Assembly: GCF_964204645.1 (NCBI RefSeq) | Contig: NC_134028.1 | Coordinates: 26,820,153-26,884,152, forward strand | Direction: 5' to 3' | Length of the DNA: 64,000 nt | From: Tubulanus polymorphus | Taxonomy: Eukaryota; Nemertea; Palaeonemertea; Tubulaniformes; Tubulanidae | Shown: piece by piece, positions 1 to 11,170 of the stretch | Numbering within the stretch: the first letter of the stretch is position 1 | How the letters are laid out: every line of letters starts with the position of its first letter | The notes under the pieces: model-generated | What the model was told of the DNA's origin: nothing | What the model saw: the letters and a program-made list of their open reading frames with translations, nothing else | The model's database searches: none | Program-made: the position numbers and the translations under genes

Positions 1-633
1 AATCGGTACTAGAGTGAAGGAATAACGTTTAGCGATCGCTGGAAATCCCTTTCCACTCGACATCACGTAGTTCAGACTGATGCACCGTGTGGTGATATAT
101 GTCGGTATGTTCACTATCCAGGCAGAAATAGTCAGCAGTAAAAATACAAAACTTATTAATGCGCTACACATAATTAAACGGCGCGGTGTGATCACGATTC
201 TGGCTTTTAACGGAAATGCTATGATAAACAGGCGTTCGATTTGAATTAAAACAGTTACCCAGTTACGAGTGGCGTTCAGCGTACCGTTCGGTGTCATTAA
301 TGCACGATCTATGCGTGGAAAAATCTGATTATTATGTAAACCAAAAACATGTCTTCCGTATATGAGGCGAAACGCTAAAAATCTTAGTGATGTCTTGGGC
401 AGCTTGTTTATTAAGAACGCGGTCTCGACGATAGCCAGGATCCATAATGCGTTAACGGAACGGCGCGCTTTACGCAGATGACCCAATACGACAACCGTTA
501 TGACGTTCAGAATGATACCGATAACGCATAGTGGACCCATTCCGTAAACCTTCACATGATAACGAACGTAATTTATCGGTATAAACTTCGGTTCAGGACA
601 CAACCATACCGTCACCGAGCTGTTGTTCGCCAT
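1..633 (-). CDS. FMRFamide-receptor-like rhodopsin-class GPCR, N-terminal part, runs off the left edge
   Basis: This encodes 211 residues of a seven-transmembrane receptor that would sit in the plasma membrane and couple a neuropeptide to G proteins; the ligand is not readable. Visible parts: a short N-terminus with sequon N4-S-S; TM1 at about residues 29-53 with GxxxN43; TM2 at about 59-78, where E70 stands where Asp is usual; TM3 at about 122-140 ending in the E133-R134-L135 version of the DRY motif, followed by the FPLKAR loop typical of FMRFamide-type receptors; TM4 at about 152-176; C184 in the second outer loop. TM5-TM7 lie beyond base 1. The start chosen is ATG at 633. The frame stays open upstream for 39 codons to a TAA at 751-753 without another ATG, so a spliced 5' exon is possible. 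Oddities: no cysteine at the usual start of TM3, and two sequons (N116, N120) in the first outer loop. GPCR identity is firm; the subfamily rests on motif resemblance. Confidence -1.
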   Translation of the reverse strand, partial: MANNSSVTVWLCPEPKFIPINYVRYHVKVYGMGPLCVIGIILNVITVVVLGHLRKARRSVNALWILAIVETAFLINKLPKTSLRFLAFRLIYGRHVFGLHNNQIFPRIDRALMTPNGTLNATRNWVTVLIQIERLFIIAFPLKARIVITPRRLIMCSALISFVFLLLTISAWIVNIPTYITTRCISLNYVMSSGKGFPAIAKRYSFTLVPI

Positions 634-750
634 TCCGGTCTCTTCTGGTTTGGCATCAAATACTGCATTTCGATTCAGCGTTTCAACATAAAATGAATCC
701 CTCGCAATGTGTCCCACGAAGATCGAATCAAATTCATTTGACAAATTGAA
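634..750 (-). other. Open in-frame extension upstream of the GPCR start
   Basis: Thirty-nine codons continue in the receptor frame 5' of its first ATG, from the TAA at 751-753 down to base 634, and contain an N-L-S sequon and no Met. This is either 5' UTR or, if an AG within it serves as splice acceptor, extra extracellular N-terminus. No strong polypyrimidine tract is seen, so I favour UTR. Confidence -1.
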
Positions 751-753
751 TTA

Positions 754-1856
754 AGTGATAATGTGGCGACTACACATTTGCAATGCCTAATATGATTATA
801 TACCTATTTATTGCTAGAAGAATGTTAATGGTTTTCTATCTAACTTTCCGTTACCATTCGAGGTATAGTTTTGTTCGTGTTAGGTCGGATTTGCATTTCA
901 ACATTTGCACAAATATTAATTTACATAGAAATATAATAAAGGCGGCGAAAATTCATGAAAAATATATAATGCCTTTAGTCATATGTAGAGTGAGTATTTT
1001 GGAGGATTCAGTACTAAAGGAGTACGTGACTCGATATGTTTTTTGGGGGGGGGGGGAGGGGACGGGGCCAAGATGCTGTTATTTCCAATTATCGACATGA
1101 AAACTGGTCGACAATTCGGGAAGAATTTCGGCGTTTTTTCCTAGAGGTCAAACACATGGCTCCAGAGAAAACATTTCTCCAGAGAATAATATATCCATTT
1201 TGTTGGATGAAAAGCAGGTTAGTTTCGGCGGCCGAAACTATACCCGTTTGGAAGGCCATTTAGAAGGTTGATGAGTATAGTATATATCATTTTGGTGCAA
1301 CAATCACATATTGGGAAAGTTTGGGTCATTCGACCGGAAATGCATTGGTCGTGTCGTCACGTGATGTGACGTAGCCGCATAGCAATGCAACCTCTTGAAC
1401 CATTTGCGCAACTTTTTCCCGGGGTTCAAACAATTATGAGTTCAACACAGCGATAAAATGTATAAGAAATACAATCAGATACTAGATTTCAAGCGTCGAT
1501 TTGCGGCATCTATTTCGGTATTTAAAGATTTAGATTCCGAGGCACTTAGAGTGAAATTCACCTCGGGATTAAAACGCAAACGATATTCCATTTCACCGAG
1601 TCGAAACCACTCTCCATTTCAGCGGTTTTATTCTAATGTGAATTCTTCTAAATGAAGGATTAGCTTTTCGCAATAAATCATGAGAATTTTTTAGTGCGAA
1701 TAATATTTCTCTCGAATCCCCAGCCGTCGTCATGACTTCTATCTTATAAATCAAGGTGTCAACTAACAATTTTATTTTCAAGTTGAACACGATAAGAAAA
1801 AAGCTCAGCTAACACAGAGCTGATATTTACACTTTTAAATCTACCTCAGTATTCAG
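754..1856. other. Non-coding stretch upstream of the GPCR
   Basis: This is AT-rich sequence that could include the receptor's promoter on the minus strand, but no TATA box or initiator stands out. It holds one poly-G tract (listed separately). Short ORFs here look like chance. Confidence -1.
1045..1067. repeat. Poly-G tract
   Basis: Twelve consecutive G are followed by AGGGG, AC and GGGG. The run has four G-blocks and could form a G-quadruplex; it is also a likely site of assembly or sequencing length error. Confidence -1.
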
Positions 1857-1963
1857 GATCCAGTTCCACAGTTCTGAGTTCAATTTGACAACAGTTTATA
1901 CATTGAAAAGAACTGATTTTAACTCAAGAGTTAACTCTAACTCACAACTGTGAAACTGGGCCC
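1857..1963. mobile_element. Short TIR element, family A copy 1
   Basis: The left end reads GGATCCAGTTCCACAG and the right end, reverse complemented, GGGCCCAGTTTCACAG, both followed by TTSTGAGTT. The element is about 107 bp, has no coding capacity and has the form of a non-autonomous DNA transposon (MITE). A second copy with the same ends is at 5586-5768. Confidence -1.
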
Positions 1964-2033
1964 AGGGAACATATATACAAGGGGTATTTATCATACGTCC
2001 TCAGTATTTTGAGTAAATACACGGGATATTTAC

Positions 2034-2433
2034 TACGGAAGCCCCTAGATGACATACAAGATGATTTTTTCACAATTTCGACTTGTCAGGTCGAATTTCG
2101 AGTTTTCTTTTCATGTCGAATTTCGACTTAATTATGACGCATTTTGTGTTATTTTCATGTAGACTTATTATCTCGAAGTTCGACATAAAAATAACTCGAA
2201 TTTCGCCAAATTAACTCGATTTTCGACATAAAAATAACTCGAATTTCGCCAAATTAACTCGCTTTTCGACATAAAAATAACTCGAATTTCGCCAAATTAA
2301 CTCGATTTTCGACATAAAAATAACTCGAATTTCGACATGATTAACTCGAAATTCGACTTATTATGTCGAATTTCGAGATAATAAGTCGAAGTAGTAAAAA
2401 AAATATCTCGTATGTCACCTAGGGGCTTCCGTA
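2034..2433. mobile_element. TIR element with an internal minisatellite, family B copy 1
   Basis: The ends are inverted repeats of about 27 bp: TACGGAAGCCCCTAG then ATGACATAC on the left, and the reverse complement of the same with one or two changes on the right. The outermost TA on each side is compatible with a TA target duplication around a CGGAAG-ended element. The body is rich in copies of the palindrome TCGAAATTCGA and has no ORF. One end of a second copy occurs at 33619-33693. Confidence -1.
2181..2340. repeat. 43-bp minisatellite inside the family B element
   Basis: The motif CGACATAAAA recurs at 2181, 2224, 2267 and 2310, exactly 43 bp apart. Each unit carries CTCGAATTTCGCC; copies differ by single bases. 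Confidence -1.
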
Positions 2434-3579
2434 ATTTATAGTAGGTCTACAGTCAAACTACACTTTTTCTCAATGGCACAGATGCCATTCGGGCACCTAG
2501 ATGGCGCTGATGTGGTGTATACCGGGTATTCCCTCATCTACATTACGAAGGTAAGTGACGTCATCGGGAATCCCAGCTTTATGAATGGTGGCACGGGAGT
2601 CACGAGTAGCGTGATCGAGTGGCTGGAACCTACATATGAAGACTGGTTCATCGCACTTTTAAAAAAGTATAATGTGAATAAGTAAAAGGTTAAATTTCAA
2701 TTTAATTCTAAATTCATAGATATAGTTTTCACAATACATGCGTTAGATTTTAGACACATTACATAGTGGTGCATCGATAATTTCAGAATTTACGTAAATC
2801 ACAAACAAACGTGGCAATTGAAATTTTGAAATTTCAGCAGGTTTTAACAAAATCTAATAAAATCCGTGCTACCGGTAAATTGCGACTGTATAGCGGCATG
2901 TGCAACACCCACCACAAGACTTAATGACGTACAAACAGTTAACACTAATCTCCACATTTCGCGAACGAATTACGTAAATGTCGTGAACAGTTGTACAGCT
3001 TTAGAACGAGAATCTGCGGAAACGTCCATGGGGCCATAACAATAAATGCCGAACAATAACTAATATAAAGGCGATGGGAACCACGATTCATGTGATAGAT
3101 TTATCGATATACAACCGTCAGAAACGGCACACTTCACAGCGTTATCTAATCCTGACCGTTTTATACACGACCTCTGGTGACGATCAATTCTTATTACGGC
3201 GTATTATTGTCATAAGAAGTGCGGGCAGTCATTTGTTATAATTATAGGAATATAGCAGGAATGAGCTGTTTGTGTGACGGTGGTAACGAGATAATGTTTC
3301 ACGGCTCAGGGCAACTTACATCCACCAAACCGGAAAATACAACAATTTTAAATTTCTGTCCACTGTTGAAGCGATAAAGTAAAACATCTATAACCATGAA
3401 CTTCACTGATGAAAAAGAGTGATTTGGAAAACTCATTTCTTTAAAATGTCAAATATCGGCGAGTTATGAATAAATCTGACATTTTATCCTGTGCACATTG
3501 GACATTACATATTATACATATGATAGTTTTTGAAAATGATTTATGAGGAAATTTGCATCCCGTCGCTCTGAAACTGAAG
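2434..3579. other. Unique-looking non-coding stretch
   Basis: There is a 70-codon ORF at 2473-2685 with a GTAAGT splice-donor-like motif inside it (2550-2555), but no protein family is recognisable. The remainder shows nothing I can name. Confidence -1.
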
Positions 3580-3617
3580 GCTGCTGCTGCTGCCGCCGCT
3601 GCTGCTGCTGCTGCTGT
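3580..3617. repeat. GCT/GCC trinucleotide repeat
   Basis: About twelve GCN units with two GCC interruptions. It would read as poly-Ala or poly-Ser/Leu but lies in no convincing exon. Confidence -1.
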
Positions 3618-3879
3618 TCTGAAGACGTTGAAGTATAAAGAGATAATATACCACTCTAATAGATTGAAGTCAAGTCAGACACATTTTATCTTAGATTGAA
3701 TCATGCACCAAAACCCGAAAGATGCTCTATATATGCATGGACGTATAAACTAGAACTTATTGTTCGTGTGTTTGAAAATTGTTTACAATTTTTCCCGATG
3801 ATTAATTAGTTTTTTTGTCGCCTGTGTTTGATCCCGATGGAAATTTGATTGGTGTTGGGCTGGTTATGAAAACAACAAC

Positions 3880-4035
3880 GGCGAACTTGGGTTATCGGAG
3901 TTAGTCGACTATAGTCGAACTAAGTGAAACCGTCAGTCAGTTGGAACTTTAGTCCGGAAATAGTTTGGAAATTAAGCGCATTCGGTTATTAGTTCCGTCC
4001 ACTAGTCGACTAGATACGAAAACTGAATTTGGCGC
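3880..4035 (+). mobile_element. Near-palindromic element, family C copy 1
   Basis: About 156 bp beginning GGCGAACTTGGGTTATCGG and ending CGAAAACTGAATTTGGCGC. The two halves are imperfect inverted repeats of each other, with AGTCGACTATAGTCG near the left end and CCACTAGTCGACTAG near the right. A reverse-oriented copy at 14475-14623 and a diverged same-orientation copy at 10958-11170 show it is a dispersed family. Confidence -1.
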
Positions 4036-5585
4036 AGGTTGTGTAAGTTTACCTTGTGTGAAGTCAAGGTCATCATAAGCCTTCTCTTACAAGGCGATTT
4101 TGTAACTCAGTGACGCTTTATTAGTCATGCGTAGATTGTGTTTTCTCATTTTGAAAATTTTCTACGTGAACAAACTAAATTTAAATTGGACTAAGGTCAG
4201 TCGTTGTAAACGATTTAAGCGAACATTGGATTTAGTCATGAAATTCATGAACTATTTTGGAAATGGTCTTTAGATTTTATTCATCATTAACAAAATAAGA
4301 ACCGCGGAGAGAGGATTATCAATGTATGTTAATTTTTAAATGTCTTGTCGTAAACATGTTTCCATTTTCTCAGACAGTTCGCCGCATCTACATCACATTG
4401 GCATAGCGCTTCTGTGCACGATGACATCCACAATGTCGGATCTGTTGGATAGAAAAAATAACACTTACCTTAAACCAATTAGTTTCGAATATCTTATTGC
4501 TTGCTCAAAATGTATCATACAGACAATTGGAATCTATGTCCTATGGTTAACTCTACATGTTCCGTGTTTCGCAGTGTCGTGCGCGATGGGAACTTATTAG
4601 CAACTTGACCCAGGTGCTTAACCAGTGTTGTTAACTGACAAAGTAATTGTTAAAACCGTAGCTTTGCAAACGTCCCAATTTTTCATCCAATGGACAATTT
4701 TGACAATCTTCATAAGATCTGGTACCCGGGGAACGGGGCCCCATACATATCAACAAAAAACAATACATATGGATGTAATTTTGAAGCAAGTGTGAAGATT
4801 AGTTGTCTTATCTGTGAAACAGCCCCCCTTGAGAAAGTCATTGAATTCAACTTACAGCATTTGAATTGTTTCGCAGCCACGCGTCGATAATTGTACGTCA
4901 CCCATAACAATAAATTATTTTTGCACTTCGATTTTTCCAGTTCTGCCCAACAATTATCGTGATCCCGGCAACAACTGAATATACGAAGTGTAGTCTAAAC
5001 ACAGCTTTACGTTAAATTAACGGTTATACAGGTGGCCTATACCAATCTATTAGCATCATTAGCATTGAATTTATCATACCTGATACCACTAAATTACCGA
5101 TCGATGTCGCTTTTAATCAACGACGATTCACAAATGAATGAACTGATGAAATTTGGGTCACGCTGTGGAACAAAATGTCTAAGTTTACCTATCTATTTGA
5201 TCTTCGACCTCTCCACTTCCACCTATTCCACACCAGTTTCCATAATCAACGAACAAGAATGGATTCATTCCTGTAGTTTTCCGAACTAAATCGGCGAATT
5301 GCGCGATATCTTGATGGCTTCGTTTCAGTTCTAAAACAATGAATTCAGTATGAGAACATCCACATGTCCTTTAGAACCCTGGCTCTCGGGAATTTCACTA
5401 CTCCTCCAGGAATATTTATCACTATACAGAATAGGCTCATTTCTAGTTACTTTTTTATGTATTACAAATTCACGTGATTTGTAGTAAACAGTTTCTGCGT
5501 TACATCAACGATTAATTCTAATTTTCACTCAGAGTTTGCTGCATCACATACACTGAGCATAATTGCTTTAAGATAAAACCTCATC
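4036..5585. other. Non-coding stretch
   Basis: AT-rich with several ORFs of 60-86 codons on both strands that overlap each other and resemble no family. No promoter, RNA gene or repeat is visible. Confidence -1.
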
Positions 5586-5768
5586 GGCCCGGTTCAATCC
5601 ACAGTTGTGAGTTGGAGCTCCACGGGCAAACATATCATTCAGATGATTGTTCGTAGTTTAATGTTGAAATTAGGTTCATTTCCAATGTTTGAACTCCGAG
5701 TCAAATTAAAAATCGAGCCAAGTGAAACAGTTAACTACTCACAACTGTGGAACCGTGGAACTGGGTCC
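5586..5768. mobile_element. Short TIR element, family A copy 2
   Basis: The left end is GGCCCGGTTCAATCCACAG then TTGTGAGTT. The right end, reverse complemented, is GGACCCAGTTCCACGG then TTCCACAGTTGTGAG. It shares both ends with the 1857-1963 copy but has a longer, different middle (183 against 107 bp), as expected for internally deleted non-autonomous elements. Confidence -1.
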
Positions 5769-6610
5769 AGGCAACTAAAATGCACTTTAATTAATCATTG
5801 CTTCGTCAACACTGTGTCAACATCTACAGGTTACCTTTAACTTAAACCTTTGACCAGCGCGTTGGTCCAGACAGAACTACGAAAATGCCTATTTAAGATA
5901 ACTTACCTAAAATAAACAATACGACGAATAAGATTTTCATAGTTGTCCTTAAACTTGATTCGAATATGGTAAAGAGGCGAGCACACAGAATGCGTATGAG
6001 TTTCAATTGACCGAGGAATGCGCGTGTTTACCTCAGCTTACAGCGCACGTGTCCATTTTCAATCACTGCGATTAAACGATTTCCTTTCAGTCGATATAAT
6101 TTCGGGAGAGTTTACTGAATTCGAATGATTCCTGGGAATCTGCTTTTAACTGTTTAAGCTTTATTGATACGTTTTTCTAGCATTCGCTACAGTTCGCGAA
6201 CACCTGGTGTGTTGCAGTTCAATATTTATTCAACGTTTCAAATTGAATTGAGAATTATTCTGCATAGATTCCTGCAATACTTACTCTTACTCATCGAGGA
6301 ATATGAACAGGCACCATCTGGGGAACTCGATAGCAATTACTTTCCATGATAATATATAAAAAGATGCTGTCACACTTCAATATAATTAGACAGAAAATGT
6401 TCGTTTAATAATCTTTGTGAACTCGTGTCCGTAACATTCTTCATGTATAGACGATCAATGATAAGTCTAGAAATCAAAGGGTAAAATTAGGTTTATACAA
6501 CTCAAAGAACTTAAAAAAAATTCGACGAACACAATGGAATATCAAACAGCTTAGAAATATTGACACTATGTTGAGATATCGACATATTATTCTGATAAAT
6601 ACTGAGAGAA
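5769..6610. other. Non-coding stretch
   Basis: No gene, repeat or RNA is recognisable. Short ORFs on both strands are consistent with chance. Confidence -1.
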
Positions 6611-6611
6611 T

Positions 6612-6690
6612 ACTACATCCCCTCCCCGTCAGGGATTCGAACCTGATGGCATCGCTACACCCAGCCACGGCTCGAAACCCCGCCACACTA
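6612..6690 (-). repeat. tRNA-like sequence, probable SINE remnant
   Basis: The minus strand has a pol III B box (GGTTCGAATCC, plus-strand 6633-6643) flanked by a five-base TCAGG/CCTGA stem with an eight-base loop, one more than a true T loop. The acceptor stem does not close, so this is not an intact tRNA. Confidence -1.
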
Positions 6691-8898
6691 GACCCTAGCT
6701 TATAATCGGTCTAGAAGGGTCTGAAAAAAAGTGTTTATATTCAGGGCAACGTCATGGACCTAAACGAGGTTTCGCTAGGGATAACACTAATCGATTAACT
6801 CTAGGGTAAGACGATTATAGACTAACTTTAGGTTATGTTTAGTCTAGAGCTGGTCACCTCATGTAAACAATCAGGGTTTAATTGTACAGTCGTAATTAAT
6901 GTCAAAAATTATTTTGGCCTCAATTCTAAGACTGTCAAGTCAATTCTTAAAACTGGGTCGTTATAGAAATAAGTTGGTGTTGGATTGGTCTTTAATTTAA
7001 GCCATGGTTGTGCAACTGGCTCCAAAACGGATATAAACGAGTAACGTTGATCAATAATTCGACACCAGCGTCATTGAAATACACGACCCTAAAATACAGT
7101 CGAATACAATATGGACGTAACGTATGAATTGCTACAGAAATTTCATATTGAAAATTTTATCTCTGATTTGTTTAAACGTCGATATTAAAAGAGTTGTCAG
7201 CAGTCACTAGATTGTTTACTCCTCTGACTAAAGTGACTCCAATTTATATTTGTCGATCAAATAGATTTTCTGTTCTGATGAATATTCACCACATGGTTTA
7301 TTAACTACATGTCAATGTAGACCCGGTCCCGCAAAACCAAACTCAAAATGTACCTAGTTTTATTAATGATAATCATTTATAGACCTATTCATTCCGGGGC
7401 GTAGGTTAGGTCTCTCGAAATGAGTCATTGTTTGTTAAATTGTCTTCTATGAATCGCTCTTTTCTAATCATTTTAGATCAAGTATTTGATTTTTATTCAT
7501 GAACAAAAAAAAATGTCAAACGTGCAACGACTGAAGTGATATCTGCGAACACAATAGATATTTCAGCGGCCAATTTGAATTGATAAAATCACAATTGATT
7601 AAAAGTCAGCTGATGACGATCTACAGAAATTCAATAAACTCAGTTGAAGTTAGGGTAGTGAAACGAAGCGACCGACCTGATACGTAGTGAGTGCTCGGCA
7701 GCCTGTCGGATGGTCGTTTTTCTTTTATTTCAAAAATAATTCACTTCTCTCGCGTCTTCGGGAAAGAAACGACCATCAGATTGTGACACCCAATCTTTGA
7801 ATTGTCTATCAACTCTATATCATCTTGTCGTTTCTTCTATCGAACTTTTACCGCGACCAACAATAAATAATGTAAATTACATGAAACAATGCCCTTAAAT
7901 ATATAGTTCATTCTATATATCAGATAAACTTGATGAGGCTTAATGGATATATCAGGCGTACATGATATATAAAATGAACTATGTACAGAAAGACATCATT
8001 AAGAGACTGAATTAACAGCAAAATCGATCGTAAAACTGAAAACATATTCACTTTTATTCGACGATGAAGTTTTTTAATTGTTGCGATTCGATTCTGCTGT
8101 GGTTTCACAAATCGTTCGACTCTTTATCGCAAGTCGATAAAACGTGCTCGCTCTTAAGAGGTGGTAAATTAACCAGCTCGGATACTGCGATGTAAGATGT
8201 GACTTGCTTGACCATTTTGTCCGGTCAAGGTCGGTTGATTAGATATAAAGGCTCAGAGAAGAAATCTTCAAACTTATTGCGTGAACACGAAAAGAAATTC
8301 ATCATTTTTTCTCTGAAGCGACAGGAATAGAGCCGTTAGTATTGATTACTGCCCAATCGGTCACAACGACCAAACAGCGAGAATGGAGAATGTGAACTAA
8401 AAGCCTCAGGCTCGGTCGATATGCCACACTAAAGGAGAGGCCACAAAGCCGCGATTGTCTCTAGTGACATTTCATATATACATAGCTCCCACTTATCTTC
8501 ATTTGTTAAAACGACCAGGCACCGAGAGAGCGCGAGTAGTTTCTGACAATCCAATAAATTACTCCGTTCGAAAGTATCTAACAAATGTCATTTTTGCGCC
8601 GAGATCTACAGATGCGAGTATGTTTGCATCGGGGGCAAAAATTCCTCGAGTAGCTTCACGCGGTGACAGTAAGATGACCATCGCGCCTAACCCCCGGGGG
8701 TTCATTCTTCAGAACTACTTATCCGACATGTATAGAATCGATGGATTTATATATTCAAGATGGTTTTCCTGACCCAGACGCGTCGCCCGTTCAGACATCG
8801 TAAATCGAACGGTTAATGATGAAAATTCCACTTCGCTTGATAATCATAGATTGAGGGTAGAAATGTACCGTGACGTCACACTCGTCTGGTAGATCAGA
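6691..8898. other. Non-coding stretch
   Basis: AT-rich. An open frame at 8455-8772 (105 codons, TTG start) contains a perfect 14-base palindrome, AACCCCCGGGGGTT, at 8689-8702, and matches no family I know. Position 8908 onward (CCCAGTTCCA) resembles one end of family A but no partner end is seen. Confidence -1.
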
Positions 8899-9044
8899 CG
8901 GCAGATGACCCAGTTCCAAAGTGTTCTGTTAAGATTGATCTTATTGAGTTAAATCGCTGAAAACATGTGGATAATTGAACTACGAGTTGTTTAAAGGGAA
9001 CAGATGCCGCAAAATGCCGAGAATTGGCAACGGCTTAACTCGCT

Positions 9045-9084
9045 CACATAGAATAAGTTCAAAACACATAGAATAAGTTCAAAA
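9045..9084. repeat. 20-bp perfect tandem duplication
   Basis: CACATAGAATAAGTTCAAAA occurs twice in a row without differences, suggesting a recent duplication. Confidence -1.
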
Positions 9085-9128
9085 CTAACTGTAAACAGAA
9101 TTCAAAAGATTGAAAACGAATTTTTTCT

Positions 9129-9179
9129 ATCAAGAATTAAAATCAAAATACTCTTTAGAATAAGATTTTAATTCTTGAT
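9129..9179. repeat. Perfect 16-bp inverted repeat (hairpin)
   Basis: Arms ATCAAGAATTAAAATC (9129-9144) and its exact reverse complement (9164-9179) are separated by 19 bases. No T-run follows and no gene ends here, so a role is unknown. Confidence -1.
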
Positions 9180-10957
9180 TGATATTAACTTATTATCTGT
9201 TCTAAGTCATAGCGCGGCTATTCTTCCCTCATACAAACATTCCACGCTAGGCCTATGAGACACGTCAGTGAGGTGCATGTAGTCACTTTCATCAGCTAAT
9301 TGTAAAACTTCTGATGTTTGCTGTTGATAGTCACAGCGGTTTCAAACAGTTGTTCACTCAGTCTCCATTATCAGTACCTGTTTGGTAAGGTGTGGGAACA
9401 TAATGAACAGCGGATGTGACAGCTGAACGGCTATCAGTAAAAATGATCGGGTAGACCTTCAACAGCTTCATATGAATGAAATAAGCTGTAAGTTGTATCT
9501 ACGACTCGTGCCAACAGCAACATAAATCAACAGCTTACAAATCATGATCAAGTTCAATAGTTCTCAGTTAAAATTGCGTTTTCAATGCTTAACTTACTGG
9601 CAAATAATAAACACTGTGACAACTTATTCCCGTATTTCAATGGAACGCGGACTGTAATCGGCTGTCTCAATATTTGAATTTGTCCCAGCTAAATTGAAAA
9701 TGTTTTCGACGTGACAAATGCTTTTCATAATGGCGGTAATTCTTCTCCGGATAAGTTAAAGTCAAATTTGCTGCCCTCATTTCACTCCGATACGCCTCCT
9801 TGTGAAAACAAAGAAAATAAAAAAACACCCCTAACGACGAATGATTTCTATTTTTAATGTCAATATGATTTTTCCCCTGGGACGTGGGATCGGTCGTCGA
9901 GTATTTAATGAAGATATACGATCTATTATGGTTTGAACGGTGATAAATCTGCGCAACCCACGACGAAACGAACCCCGCCCTATTTCATGCAAACTATCGC
10001 TTAAATCCGTCTCATTTTTTGTCAAACGCATATCGAATTTTTACTATTTCGTTCATTCGGTTTCGGTTACGAGGAGTGGAAACTGTGTGTTGTGTATATC
10101 TCGTTCATCACGAAACATCTGAATTATGTATAAGTTTAAAAATACACTTACGCAGCGTGTCGTTGTCGAGACTCAGTACAGATGTTGAATAAAGCACTCA
10201 ATCATTTCACTATTCATACATCATATTATTATTTATGCGGTGGTTTTTCTATCGGGGAAAGAATCTTTTGCTGCGAAAGTTTCTCATGAATAAAAGACAT
10301 TATTCGTTGTCGTTTAAGTCTTTACAGTCGAATTGCTTCCTCGTCCATGGATTGGTTTTCAAAATACGATCTTCGGAAAGAATGTAATCCACGATCGAAA
10401 GCAGGAAATCTATGAAATTGGGAATATTTCATTAGCGGTATTGTAAAAAACTTGAGGTTCGTTTCGTCGTGGGGATTTTGACCTAGGAGCATATTTACTG
10501 GGGGAATTTTTTTCTCATTTTCAACTTTATCATAGAATCATTTAAATTCAGTTCTTCAGATCAATAATTAACCCTGATTTACGTCGGCAAAGATTTTTAT
10601 AAAACCAGCCTGCAGCGATCACGAGACCGTTTCAGCAGTTATGCAACGACAATTCGCAGCCATCTCGCGGTGGGATTTCTGTTTTAGATTAAGCTGTCAT
10701 TGCGTCACACGACCCTCGCTTGCCGCAGGAGATAACGCGATAAACGGCTTGAAACTCGTCTACGAGAAGAAGAGAAGATTTCCTGATAATGAGACCCACT
10801 ATAACAACTATCACACGGTGTCTGATTAACAACATATCGATTACTGCTGTGATTCTGACTGGTTTTGTCTGGATATCGAATCAAGACCGCGAAAAAGCGC
10901 ACAGTTTTTATTTTATAGAAAAAGTACAAGAAATGCGCAATAATTCGCAGCTATTAG
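9180..10957. other. Non-coding stretch
   Basis: No recognisable gene. GAATAAAGC at 10187 could be a poly(A) signal but lacks an upstream coding exon. Confidence -1.
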
Positions 10958-11170
10958 ATGAACTTCGGTCATCGAAGTTTCCCGACATTTTGCGAACAAA
11001 GCGAAACCGCATGTCAAGTTAGTCGGAACTATGATCGACCGCGGTCGTTGTAGTTCAGCTCCACGATGGTCGCCACTGTGAAATGCGTTGCGACCAGATT
11101 GGACTAAAGTGTGTTTGTATATTCGTCCCGACCACTATAGTCAACTAACTACAAAAACCGAAGTTCACCC
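10958..11170 (+). mobile_element. Diverged element, family C copy 3
   Basis: GATGAACTTCGGTCATCG at the left and ACAAAAACCGAAGTTCA at the right correspond to the ends of the 3880 copy, and GCGAAACCG and CCGACCACTATAGTC align internally. It is about 55 bp longer and much more diverged than the other two copies. Confidence -1.

Noticed and set aside
2473..2685. 70-codon ORF with an internal GTAAGT donor-like site
   Set aside because: A donor inside an ORF, no upstream acceptor partner and no recognisable family; it borders a mobile element. Left as a remark in the regional entry.
7611..7645. Hammerhead-ribozyme core (CTGATGA ... GAAA)
   Set aside because: Both motifs are present but the bases between cannot form stem II and the third conserved segment is missing.
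8455..8772. 105-codon open frame
   Set aside because: Non-ATG start, no motif, and a frame this long is expected by chance in 64 kb.
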